From Saccharomycodes ludwigii (lineage: Eukaryota > Ascomycota > Saccharomycetes > Saccharomycodales > Saccharomycodaceae), in assembly GCF_020623625.1 (NCBI RefSeq), contig NC_060206.1, positions 682,001 to 746,000 of the forward strand: a DNA stretch of 64,000 bases, written 5' to 3'. A program made the translations under genes and the position numbers. Below the pieces are notes generated by a model. That model had not been told where the DNA came from. It was given only the letters and a program-made list of their open reading frames with translations, and did no database searches. Of this stretch, positions 1 to 9,007 are shown in pieces. The stretch's first letter is position 1, and each line of letters begins with the position of its first letter.

Positions 1-2071
1 TGTAACTTCTCCTGCTTTGAAAAAAGAAAATACAGCATTAATAAACTCACCATATCTTTCTAAAAAAGAGAACATTCCTGAAGTAAAAATAGCTAATTCT
101 GATGACAATAATTCCAAGAGTAGTATTGACCTTTTCGTTTTCCCAGAAAATAGTGTCTCTCGTGAGGAAATTGAAAAAATGGAAACTGAAAATGACTACC
201 CACCTATAAGTGAAAGTTTGGACAAGAATTACCAATCAACTAATAATATTAATGAATCTACTGCTTCTATTAATGCATCCACTACAAATGATAAAAAGAA
301 TGATACTTTAGATAACAATTCTATGTCTATCTCTCCCTTTTCTGATATTAAAAACCCATATTCCCAAGGAAATAATATGTCCGTAACAAATCCTAGTGAT
401 ACTAGTTCAATCATCACTGCAGCCATAGAAAAGGGAAATTTTGAAGCTAGACAGAAAAGTTTTGATATGTTAGTTTCTGCCGATTCTTATAATCCTGACA
501 AAGACATGGGTGAACTAGCTTTTGGAACTTTAGAAGTTGTTGATATTAGTATTGCCGACAAGGATAGCAAAGTGCAGAGTAAAGAAGAAACACAAAACAT
601 GAGAACTGAACTTAAAACACCGGTTGAGATAAGGGAAAAAACAAAACAAGAAGACCTTAAACATGGAAATTTAAAAGAATCCCCGAATGTGATATCTAAC
701 AACTATGGTAACACCACTAATAGTGGAGCTTCGCAATTAATCTTTAATGAGCAAGTACCGCCAGATATTTTGGAGGAAGAGGGAAACGTGTTTGATCCAC
801 ATCATGATGAAATTTTTGATACTAATAATGGGTTTTCTTCAATGGAGCAAAAGGGGGTTTATTCTGATGCGATTATGAACATTAACAATAGTAACAAGGA
901 AACCCAGGAAAATAGGTTTCCCAGTGAAGATATGTTTATAAAACAAATGGAGGAATCTAACACCAAGACATCTAAACAGTTGAAAGAATTAATGTCACAA
1001 TTAAATATTTCTTCTGATTCCAAGGATGAGGCGATGCACGCTGTTGATAAAGATGGTACGCTTCATGAAATGGGAAACAGCAAATCAAGTTTGAATTTAC
1101 CACCAGGCGCTGTGAGTGACGATGATGATGACGATGGTAATGGAAATCATATGAATAAATCCAGTGCCTATTTATCAAATTTTTTGGTCGATCAAAATGC
1201 TCTGAATCTTTTGAAAAATATGGATAATAATGCCACTATTGATAGTTTATCCAGTGCTGTTTTTTTCAGTAAAAATAAAGAGGGTGTTTTAACCCAATTT
1301 CAAAATGAAACACAGCTTGGCATATCTACGTCCAATTCCTTTTCGCTAGGATCAGTCAATGAAGCAAATGACAAGGATGCTAATAGTCGTAGTAACTCCA
1401 CAATTTTAAGTTTTAATGAAGAAGAGCAAGCTGGGGATGACGCTTCTATATTGGAGTTTGAAGAAGCAGATATTAGTACATCAACCCAAGACCCAAGCTT
1501 AGATTTTGGCTCGTTCCCTGAGAAAAACAACAATAATCACAATGGGACTTCTACAATAGAAGATGTTGTAGAAGAAACGAAACCTTTATCTATAACCTAT
1601 CCCGCAGGCGAAGGCCCTTGTAGAACCTGTAACCAAGAAATATTACCACATGAAAAAAGAATATATTCAAAAAAGGATAATGAATTATCTGGACAATGGC
1701 ATCGTAAATGTTTCCATTGCAGCAAATGTGAGCTGAAATTTAATAGAAACATTGCCTGTTATATACTGGATGATATGCCATATTGTCAGTTTCATTATCA
1801 CGTGACTAATAACAGTATATGTAGAACCTGTTCTGGGTTTATAGAGGGTGAATGTTTGGAGAGTGATGCGAAAGAAAGGTTTCACATTAAATGTTTAACC
1901 TGTTTTATATGCCATCAAATTATCAATGAGGACTATTATATTTATAATAATTTACTAGCTATATGTACGAATCATGATTTGGATCAGCTGGTTGAGGGAG
2001 GCCTAGAAGGGGATGGAAATACTGGGGCTAATTCCATTTCCAAAAGAAGAACGCATTTTGTGGAAACTTGA
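1..2071 (+). CDS. PXL1: Paxillin-like LIM protein Pxl1, 5' end outside window
   Basis: The reading frame is open through base 1, so the N-terminus lies to the left; the first in-frame codon visible is at base 2 and no reliable ATG start can be chosen. The visible part (about 689 residues) is mostly a Ser/Asn/Asp-rich, apparently disordered region, followed at the C-terminus by two tandem LIM zinc fingers. LIM1 begins at C-R-T-C (about base 1618) and contains the WHRKCFHC core; LIM2 begins at C-R-T-C (about base 1831) and contains FHIKCLTCFIC. There is no RhoGAP domain after the LIM pair, which argues against Rga1/Rga2 and for Pxl1. Pxl1 acts at sites of polarized growth and at the bud neck, affecting Rho1/Cdc42 signalling and cytokinesis (family knowledge). 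In S. cerevisiae PXL1 (YKR090W) is followed by SRL3, as here once the inserted dioxygenase is ignored. Confidence 0.85.
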   Translation, partial: VTSPALKKENTALINSPYLSKKENIPEVKIANSDDNNSKSSIDLFVFPENSVSREEIEKMETENDYPPISESLDKNYQSTNNINESTASINASTTNDKKNDTLDNNSMSISPFSDIKNPYSQGNNMSVTNPSDTSSIITAAIEKGNFEARQKSFDMLVSADSYNPDKDMGELAFGTLEVVDISIADKDSKVQSKEETQNMRTELKTPVEIREKTKQEDLKHGNLKESPNVISNNYGNTTNSGASQLIFNEQVPPDILEEEGNVFDPHHDEIFDTNNGFSSMEQKGVYSDAIMNINNSNKETQENRFPSEDMFIKQMEESNTKTSKQLKELMSQLNISSDSKDEAMHAVDKDGTLHEMGNSKSSLNLPPGAVSDDDDDDGNGNHMNKSSAYLSNFLVDQNALNLLKNMDNNATIDSLSSAVFFSKNKEGVLTQFQNETQLGISTSNSFSLGSVNEANDKDANSRSNSTILSFNEEEQAGDDASILEFEEADISTSTQDPSLDFGSFPEKNNNNHNGTSTIEDVVEETKPLSITYPAGEGPCRTCNQEILPHEKRIYSKKDNELSGQWHRKCFHCSKCELKFNRNIACYILDDMPYCQFHYHVTNNSICRTCSGFIEGECLESDAKERFHIKCLTCFICHQIINEDYYIYNNLLAICTNHDLDQLVEGGLEGDGNTGANSISKRRTHFVET

Positions 2072-2276
2072 AATAGAAAAATAAAAATCAGTATGGTAGT
2101 GATAAGTTCATTAATTTTATGATTGTGTTAATATATATATATATATATATTTTGTATTCCCTCATTTTCTTTTATTTACAAATTGTATTGCATTTAACTT
2201 AGCTCAAATAAATATATAAGTATTTTTATATTTTTATTTGTAAATATTACAAATATGTGTCTTTATTTTTTGTTTC

Positions 2277-2314
<38 letters not shown>

Positions 2315-2363
2315 TATTATTATTCTAATATTATATTTGTATCTAATATCTTAATAATGCTAA
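2072..2363. other. Convergent 3' intergenic region with TA runs
   Basis: This short spacer separates the 3' ends of PXL1 and the dioxygenase gene. It is almost pure A/T and contains two TA dinucleotide runs (about 2131-2150 and 2280-2311). No gene or RNA is visible. TA-rich stretches of this sort are typical yeast polyadenylation efficiency elements. Confidence 0.6.
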
Positions 2364-4220
2364 TTATTCTGTCTTTTTTTTTTGTACACCTTTTTTTTTT
2401 TGCAAAAGTTCCATTGATTCAAATGATGATTTAAAATTACTTTCACCAAACCCTTGATAATTGTTTTTTTGAATAATTTCAATACAAATGGTGGGCCTGT
2501 CATTCAAAGGCTTAGTAAATAGTTGTAATAAATAATTTCCTGCAGTCGTATCAAAATCTATCAAAATACCCTCTTTTTTCAATTGTTTAAAATCTTCATA
2601 TAAGATAATATTATGATTGTGTAATTTTTCCCAGATTGCTTTATAATAAGATTCAGGAACATCAATAAATTGAACGCCTCTTTTTCTCATTGCACTAATT
2701 GTACTTAGTATGTCGGTGGTTCTAAAGGCAAGATGTTGAATTCCAGAGCCATTATTAAATTCCAAAAATTCTTGAACTTGGGACTTTCTTAAACTCTTAA
2801 CTGGTTCATTTATATTGAACTGTATTTCTGAGTTATCGTTGGATAAGACAGTAGATCTTGAATCAACAAAACCTGTTAATGCACCATTTTCCTCAAAGTC
2901 TTTGTATTCCTTGAATTTAAAAACTTTTTTGTATAATTCAACAGTTTTGTCTAGCTGTTTCCAATCTTTGTTGTAAACACAATGATCGATGTTTTTAAGG
3001 GGCACTGGTGGAAAGTTGGAGTTGATAAAGTCAAGCCATTCAATAGAATAAATTTTTTTGATTATATCCGTCGAATAGTAATATCCTGGCAAAAAAAAAT
3101 CATCATTAATATGCTGGCTTAAAAGTTTACATGTTGACTTATCTATCAAAGTGTGGTGCAACTCATCCCCTTGAAGATTTTTATTTTTAACGTTGGCATT
3201 CAATTCAATAGTTGCCTTTGTAATATAATCATTATTTGCCTGATTGTAGTAGATTTTCTCTGGCGGACTAACGCTTTTGGCACCATTTTTTAATGCTTTT
3301 TTATAAGCCTCTTCTACATTATTTACTTCAAAGGAGATATCTTTAACACCATCACCATGTTTTTGTAAAAAGCTAATAATTTCTTGTGCGCGACAAAATT
3401 CTAGGTCATCGATACCTTCATTCTTTTTATTCTTCCCTTTTGGTGATGATTTATTTAAAGGCGAGTTTAATTTTATAGGTGACTGAAATTCCAAGATAAC
3501 ATCGCCATTTTTAATAACATGTGAACAAACATATTTATTTCCAGTTTCTAAACCTTGGTAAGCAATGGGTTTGAAGCCCATGGTGAGGATGAAAAACATG
3601 GCAGCTTGTTTTGAATTAAAGACATACCAAGTAATATGAGAGTATTTTTTATAAACTGGAAAGTCAACGACTCCCCAGACATTGAAAAAATCTTGAACGC
3701 AAGTGGCCAAAAAATCTGATTTTGGGGTTTCACGGTTCAAGTTTCTCAAAGTAATATTAAACAGTTTTTGGAATTTCTCATTTAATGGTACTATCTTGGA
3801 ATCTGCGGTATTGCTGATGTCTGAAAATGATTCTAACTTGGTTACCAATACAGGGGTGTTGAGGTGTTTTGAAATTTTAGGTGGAGAGCTATAAGTGTCT
3901 CCAACAGCCAAACACAGATCTTTTTTGTCTTGGATACTATCTGTTGTTTCAAGTGGTTCATGAACACCATGTTGAAGAATATCAAAGAATTCATTTGAAC
4001 TTTCTATGGAGGAGGAAGTATCTAAATAAGTAGTATCAAAACTGTAATTATCTTTGTCTTCTTCTTTATCAGTAATTTTAAGGTCATGATCATCAGTACT
4101 TGTGTAATCAATGCCGATTTTGTCTGTTTTAATACATTGAACTTCAATTTGAGATTCGATTAAGTGTTTCTTACTTTTAGAAAAAGTTAAAGGGATGTTA
4201 TCAAAATTATTAGCTTGCAT
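2364..4220 (-). CDS. HPD: 4-hydroxyphenylpyruvate dioxygenase-like protein with long N-terminal extension
   Basis: HPPD converts 4-hydroxyphenylpyruvate to homogentisate, the second step of tyrosine catabolism, using non-haem Fe(II). Residues about 190-250 match the family's N-terminal vicinal-oxygen-chelate half (GFKPIAYQGLETG motif). Residues about 408-605 match the catalytic half, with the iron triad His413 (IDHCV), His496 (QHLAF) and Glu581 (EIIQ). Their spacing (83 and 85) is close to that of characterised HPPDs, and the C-terminal QGFGESNF motif is present. The protein is 618 residues against roughly 380-400 in the family. The excess is an acidic, Ser/Thr-rich N-terminal extension of about 185 residues with no targeting signal I can recognise, plus insertions near 251-275 and 340-390. 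The ATG at 4220 is the first in frame. S. cerevisiae has no such gene, and it interrupts the PXL1-WHI5/SRL3 neighbourhood. Family assignment is firm; activity and pathway context are inferred. Confidence 0.88.
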   Translation of the reverse strand: MQANNFDNIPLTFSKSKKHLIESQIEVQCIKTDKIGIDYTSTDDHDLKITDKEEDKDNYSFDTTYLDTSSSIESSNEFFDILQHGVHEPLETTDSIQDKKDLCLAVGDTYSSPPKISKHLNTPVLVTKLESFSDISNTADSKIVPLNEKFQKLFNITLRNLNRETPKSDFLATCVQDFFNVWGVVDFPVYKKYSHITWYVFNSKQAAMFFILTMGFKPIAYQGLETGNKYVCSHVIKNGDVILEFQSPIKLNSPLNKSSPKGKNKKNEGIDDLEFCRAQEIISFLQKHGDGVKDISFEVNNVEEAYKKALKNGAKSVSPPEKIYYNQANNDYITKATIELNANVKNKNLQGDELHHTLIDKSTCKLLSQHINDDFFLPGYYYSTDIIKKIYSIEWLDFINSNFPPVPLKNIDHCVYNKDWKQLDKTVELYKKVFKFKEYKDFEENGALTGFVDSRSTVLSNDNSEIQFNINEPVKSLRKSQVQEFLEFNNGSGIQHLAFRTTDILSTISAMRKRGVQFIDVPESYYKAIWEKLHNHNIILYEDFKQLKKEGILIDFDTTAGNYLLQLFTKPLNDRPTICIEIIQKNNYQGFGESNFKSSFESMELLQKKKGVQKKKTE

Positions 4221-5406
4221 TGTTTCTTTATTATTTGTATGTGTTAATTGTTTAGGTTTATTTATATTATTTGTATATTCTTTTTCCTTTTTTTTTTTTT
4301 CTTTAGCCTTGAGTTAAATAACAATTTAATACTAATTGTTGAATGTTTATATAAGATCTTTTTTTTTTTTTTTTTTTTTGTAATAGCCAAATTAAAATAT
4401 TGACACTAAAATTTTAAAAAGTGTCAGCCACAGCCAAAAATGGAAAATGGCACAAAGAAAAATCCAAAAATTTTGTTTGTTTTTTGCTGGTAAGAAAAAG
4501 CTGACATTGCTTTCCAAAATTGTGAATTTGCCCAAATAGGAGAAAATTTCCATTTTTGGAAATTTTAATGAAAACAATAAAAAGGAATTTTTATTTCGTG
4601 TTTTTTTTTTTTTTTTTTTATTTTTTTTGTATTTTTTTCTCCTTTTTTTTTTATTTTTATCTTCTTTAAAATCAATAAAATTTAATTGCCATCACAAATT
4701 TGAAAGTCATTGGAAATAACAACCACTTTAACTTGTACAGAAAGACATTCAAGGTATTCAACGATATATCAAAATATTCTTTGCTATAAAAAAGAAAAGA
4801 AATAAAGTCATAATCTCGTTTCTTTGATGTTTATGCCTGTTTTATATTACAAAGGGAAGAATTAACAGTAAACAAACAAATAAACAAATAAACAAAAATA
4901 AAAGAAAAGAAAAAGAAAAAGAAAAAGGTATCAAGAACCACTACATCTCCATTCGATACTTCAGAATACAAACAACTTTATATACGAAAAGTTAGTCTTC
5001 TTACAAGTAATATAGACAACGTCCTTTAAGATTTTTCCATTTTCTATATCCCCGTTTCCACATTATTTGAGACCTATATTCAAAATCATAAAATAACTTT
5101 TTGATACATCGTTATTTTACTTTTTTTTTTTTTTTTTTGCTATTATTATTTTTATTTTAATTTGTTTTAATTAATTTATTTATTTATTTTTTTTTTCCTT
5201 CTTCTTTGCATATTTATTTTTTCGCCGAATATTTTGCTCCACTTTAAATATAAAATTGATTATCCAACCAATAATTATCATCTAGGTATTATCAATAGTA
5301 CAGTCAGCTACAAAAGGTTAAAAATAATACTGGTAATAACAAAAGTAGCAATAAAAACAAATATTTAATTACTACAAAATCTATATTACATTTCACTGAA
5401 ACAATT
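4221..5406. other. Divergent intergenic region, HPPD / WHI5-like
   Basis: About 1.2 kb with no supported gene. It serves as the promoter of the dioxygenase (left, minus) and the WHI5-like gene (right, plus). It contains several poly-T tracts, an A-rich stretch of AAAC/AAAT and AAAAG units (about 4870-4927) and a perfect 9-bp inverted repeat (4543-4551 with 4558-4566, AAAATTTCC / GGAAATTTT, 6-base loop). A CGCCGAA motif lies near 5222. Nothing resembles a tRNA. Confidence 0.6.
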
Positions 5407-6636
5407 ATGAAGGAGGAAAGTGAAAAAGGTGAAAAAAAAGAACAACATTGTGATGAACAAAAGGAACCCAGTACACCTTCCAAAACAAAATTGAAAGTCA
5501 CCACTACCACATCACCAACGTTTAAAGGTGGACTGGATGTAGCTGCCAATACATCTATTGCAAAATCACCAAAGATTCTGAAGACACCAATCAAAAAAAA
5601 TAAAAGTTTGGAATCTATTCCACAAATCTCTTCAACAGTAACATCATCAAGGCCCCTAAGTATACGTTTACTTTTATCACCGGAAAAAAACCCAAGCGAT
5701 AAATTAAATAATACTTATTTGGATTCTTTGGCTAATAATACAACTAATGACAGGAAAGTACATAGGGGAGTGTCCAAATCTACCTCCTTACCAAATGTTT
5801 CATTGAAACCACCTTTGACACCGCAAACTATCAGAAATACTAATCTTTTTTTATCGCCGTCTCCAAGATTAAGCTTACTCTCTCCAAATGTTGAATATAC
5901 AAACAACGCTACGCCTAATTTTGCTAGCGGCAAAGATGACGTTCTGGTACCAATACATGAGCTATCAGAGAACTTGAAAAGTAGACTCAATTATGCCTAT
6001 GAAAAACTAAAGTTAAAAAGTGAAATAAATTACCAACAGCAACAGCAGCAACCAGTATCGCCCATCAACAGAAGGAGGTTTTCAACGGGCTATTATTCAA
6101 ACCCTACTTTAGAACCAGCATACAATGAAAAATTTTATAATAGTGATGGAGAAGATAATGAAGATAATAGTGCACATCAAGCATTTTTGAAAGCCATGAG
6201 CAGCCCCAAAAAAAAGAAAAGAAATAGACATTTGGGGTTGATGAACCAATCTGGTTTAATATATAACATATCGTCATCGCATTCATTATCTGAAAAACAA
6301 AGAAAAGAGAATGAAACATCCTCTTCATCAGCACTTTTTATTGTGCCAAAAACAACACAGAGCGTTGCATCTGAAGCAGATGCAGTTCAAAGTTTGATAA
6401 CTCTTTCATCAGGTGGTAATAATGCTACTAATGATGTACGTGCAGACTTTGAACTGTCTCAAAGACAAATGCTTTATAATAAGTCTTTGCAGATTACAAA
6501 TTTAAACAATAACGGTGTTGCTAACAATAATGATGGTAGTATTATTAATAATACTTGTGAACCCACCATTAAGGAAAATAATACTATTAGTAGTAGTAGT
6601 ACCAGTAACAGCCTGAGCGAAGAAAAGCTTGCTTAA
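5407..6636 (+). CDS. WHI5: Whi5/Srl3/Nrm1-family G1/S transcription repressor
   Basis: This is a 409-residue, mostly disordered Ser/Thr/Asn-rich protein with two short conserved elements. Residues about 184-208 (LSENLKSRLNYAYEKLK) match the small Whi5/Nrm1 domain. Residues about 322-336 (EADAVQSLITLSS) match the GTB motif by which Whi5 and Nrm1 bind SBF/MBF through Swi6. Many S/T-P sites, several in an SPxK-like context, fit CDK regulation. A KEN tripeptide near residue 299 and another near 393 could be APC/C degrons, a feature associated with Nrm1. In S. cerevisiae SRL3, described as the duplicate of WHI5, follows PXL1, so position supports the Whi5/Srl3 ancestor over Nrm1. It is longer than S. 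cerevisiae Whi5 (295). Family call good; the exact orthologue is less certain. Confidence 0.72.
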   Translation: MKEESEKGEKKEQHCDEQKEPSTPSKTKLKVTTTTSPTFKGGLDVAANTSIAKSPKILKTPIKKNKSLESIPQISSTVTSSRPLSIRLLLSPEKNPSDKLNNTYLDSLANNTTNDRKVHRGVSKSTSLPNVSLKPPLTPQTIRNTNLFLSPSPRLSLLSPNVEYTNNATPNFASGKDDVLVPIHELSENLKSRLNYAYEKLKLKSEINYQQQQQQPVSPINRRRFSTGYYSNPTLEPAYNEKFYNSDGEDNEDNSAHQAFLKAMSSPKKKKRNRHLGLMNQSGLIYNISSSHSLSEKQRKENETSSSSALFIVPKTTQSVASEADAVQSLITLSSGGNNATNDVRADFELSQRQMLYNKSLQITNLNNNGVANNNDGSIINNTCEPTIKENNTISSSSTSNSLSEEKLA

Positions 6637-7315
6637 TTTTTATTTTTATTTTTATTTTCACAGTTTCCAATACTCGAATTCGATTTTCCAACATGCTTAT
6701 AGGATTTTCATCAATGTCATACGTATACAGTTTTTTTTTTTTTCATTTATTTTTGTTTTCTATTATTTTGCTTCTTCTTTGCTTTTTTGCAATTTACCAT
6801 TTCATCTTTAGGTTCTTTTTTTTTTTCCAATTATTGCTAACATTATGTATTCTTTTTTTGTATTTATTTTTTTTTTATTTGCATTTTAAGAAATTATTTT
6901 TCTATTTTCTTTTCGTTTTGAGCTTCACTGACGCATTTAACATCCGTACCTTCGACAACTCTTTTTAATTTTTTTTAATTTTTTTTTTAATTTTTTTTTT
7001 TTCAATTTTTTTAATTTTTTTTTTTTTTTTTTTTTTTTTCATTTTTTTTTTTTTCTTTTTTTCTTTTTTGATTTTTTTGAAATTAAGGAATAAGAAAATT
7101 GAGCTGTGGGTAATTTATGGCCAAAGGTTTGTTTCTGTTGGCCATTTGTATTACAAGTCATTTTTCCAATGACATGTTTCCAAATATTTGCTTGTATAAT
7201 CTTTTTCTTTCCTAATCATTTAACGAATGTAGAATCCAGAAGGTGATTTGATTTGCAATAGACAAAACCCCCCGGCAAGAAATTTGAACAAAAGGTTATA
7301 AAGAAAAAAAAAGAA
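6637..7315. other. Intergenic, very T-rich, WHI5-like to SRP40
   Basis: About 680 bases. The first 450 consist largely of T runs broken by single bases (notably 6960-7070). They generate hydrophobic Phe/Leu reading frames on the plus strand that are compositional artefacts. The last 250 bases are less biased and form the SRP40 promoter. No RNA gene or clear regulatory site is seen. Confidence 0.6.
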
Positions 7316-8371
7316 ATGGTTCACGAAGCAAAAGCACCAAAATTATCAGTAAAACATAAAAATAAAACGGAAAAGTCGGCTTCTTCTGCATCTTCGTCAA
7401 GCAGTAGCTCGTCTTCATCTTCTTCCAGTGATTCTTCTAAGAATGATGGGTCTTCCAATGATGAAGATTCTTCCGGTGATTCTTCCAGCGATGATGACTC
7501 TTCAAGCAGTGATTCTTCCAGCAGTGACAGCTCTTCAAGCAGTGATTCTTCAAGCAGTGACAGCTCTTCAAGCAGTGATTCTTCCAGTGATGATGACTCT
7601 TCAAGCAGTGATTCTTCCAGCAGTGACAGCTCTTCAAGCAGTGATTCTTCAAGCAGTGATTCTTCCAGTGATGATGACTCTTCAAGCAGTGACTCTTCAA
7701 GCAGTGATTCTTCCAGTGATGATGACTCTTCAAGCAGTGATTCCTCTAGTGATGACGACTCTTCCAGTAGTGACAGCTCTTCCAGTGACTCTTCTAGTGA
7801 TTCCTCTAGTGATGACGATTCCTCCAGTGACTCTTCCAGCGATGATGACTCTTCTAGCAGCGACAGTTCCTCCAGTGATTCCTCTAGCGATAGAGAATCT
7901 TCTAAAAATGAAAAATCATCTAGTAGTTCATCTAACGATGCCGCTTCATCCAGCGATTCATCTATTAGTGAAGATTCTTCTACTGACGAGAAATCTAATA
8001 TTAATGGTTCGGAATATGATAAATCATTGGGCAGCAATGGCAATAATAAGAGAAAGCACGATGGACAAGAAGATAAGGATGAGGAGCCTAGTAAAAAGAA
8101 GCTTGTTATTTCAGCAGGGGTTGATGAATTAAAGCCAGGGCAACGCAAACATTTTTCCAGAATTAATAGAGAAAGAATCAGCTTTGAATCCTGGGATTTA
8201 GCTGATAATACATATAAAGGTGCTGCCGGTACTTGGGGGGAAAAAGCTAACGAAAAATTGGGTCGTGTTAGAGGGAAAGATTTCACAAAAAATAAAAACA
8301 AAATGAAAAGAGGTTCATATAGAGGTGGTAGCATCACTCTGCATTCTGGATCTTACAAATTTAAAGATTAA
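7316..8371 (+). CDS. SRP40: Srp40 / Nopp140-like nucleolar serine-rich chaperone
   Basis: The 351-residue protein has a long acidic Ser/Asp repeat region (about residues 22-225: tracts of SSSSD and DDDSSSSD, ideal casein kinase 2 targets). A basic C-terminal SRP40 domain follows (about 282-351, with FSRI, WGEKAN and GRDF-like GKDFTKNKNKMKRGSYRGG). That layout defines Srp40/Nopp140, a nucleolar protein linked to snoRNP biogenesis and pre-rRNA processing. The length is close to S. cerevisiae Srp40 (406). The repeat tract is also open in two other frames, which yields large but spurious reading frames on both strands. In S. cerevisiae SRP40 (YKR092C) faces the other way relative to PXL1, so the gene appears inverted here. 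Confidence 0.88.
   Translation: MVHEAKAPKLSVKHKNKTEKSASSASSSSSSSSSSSSSDSSKNDGSSNDEDSSGDSSSDDDSSSSDSSSSDSSSSSDSSSSDSSSSSDSSSDDDSSSSDSSSSDSSSSSDSSSSDSSSDDDSSSSDSSSSDSSSDDDSSSSDSSSDDDSSSSDSSSSDSSSDSSSDDDSSSDSSSDDDSSSSDSSSSDSSSDRESSKNEKSSSSSSNDAASSSDSSISEDSSTDEKSNINGSEYDKSLGSNGNNKRKHDGQEDKDEEPSKKKLVISAGVDELKPGQRKHFSRINRERISFESWDLADNTYKGAAGTWGEKANEKLGRVRGKDFTKNKNKMKRGSYRGGSITLHSGSYKFKD
7465..7900 (+). repeat. Coding minisatellite in SRP40 (Ser/Asp units)
   Basis: Imperfect tandem units built from AGCAGTGATTCTTCC-type and AGTGATGATGACTCTTC-type blocks encode SSSSDSS and SDDDS. Unit order is irregular and synonymous Ser codons (TCT, AGC, AGT, TCC) vary. The 5' half is nearly identical between units while the 3' half has diverged, suggesting recent expansion at the 5' side. 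Copy number is likely to vary between strains. Confidence 0.85.
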
Positions 8372-9007
8372 TGTTGATATAAACATCACATAAGGATTTA
8401 TCAGAGAAAATTATCTCAATTGTACTTTGTGTATATAAAAACTTGTTATCGACAGCGACCCACAAAGAAAAGGGAGAATATAGGAGTAAAAAAAAAAAAA
8501 AAAAAAAAAGAATTAAAGAACAATAATTATTAAAACAGATAGCGTGACTACATATATGCAATTGAAATATGTTTTGTTTTACATTTTTTAATTTAATTTT
8601 TTCTTTTTTTTTTAATTCACTTTTCAGATGTATATTATATAGTCATTTTTAGTAACAGAAAGAAAAAGCATGATTTTGTAAATTTATCTTTTGGCATTTT
8701 ATTTGAATGTCGAATGAAATTTTATGGACTTTGACCGAGTCACGTGCTAAAAAGGATGAATGGCGAGTTTTTTTTTTCCGATTTCCATATCCGAATTTTC
8801 ACGCACTGCGAGGTGTTTTACGGATTAAAAAAAACTTTTTTTTCTTATTAATAATGCATAAAAATTTGATTTTCTAACAAGGAACGCCTCTTGCATAATG
8901 ACACAACTTTTTTTTTTGCTTATCCTCTTTTTTAGATTAATAGCTACAAATCACCGTACGGGAAAACAAACCATTGATCCTCCTGTTTCACAATCATCGC
9001 TAACCTC
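8372..9007. other. Intergenic, SRP40 to SSL2, with E-box and TCCGA motifs
   Basis: About 640 bases with no gene. It contains a GTCACGTG site (8739-8746, a Cbf1-type E-box) and a pair of TCCGA motifs near 8780-8800 (CCGATTTCC and ATCCGAATT), roughly 210-230 bases before the SSL2 start. A poly-A tract lies near 8489-8509. Confidence 0.6.

Noticed and set aside
6629-6968. Two Phe-rich plus-strand frames after the WHI5-like gene
   Set aside because: Encoded by T runs; no start context or conserved content. Similar artefacts at 36197-36403, 37221-37439, 42742-43032 and 44407-44637 were dropped for the same reason.
7321-8337. Long antisense frame (338 codons) and a second forward frame (7428-8132) over SRP40
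   Set aside because: They are shadows of the three-base-periodic Ser/Asp repeat; composition is Leu/Glu or hydrophobic repeats with no domain, and the SRP40 frame explains the region.
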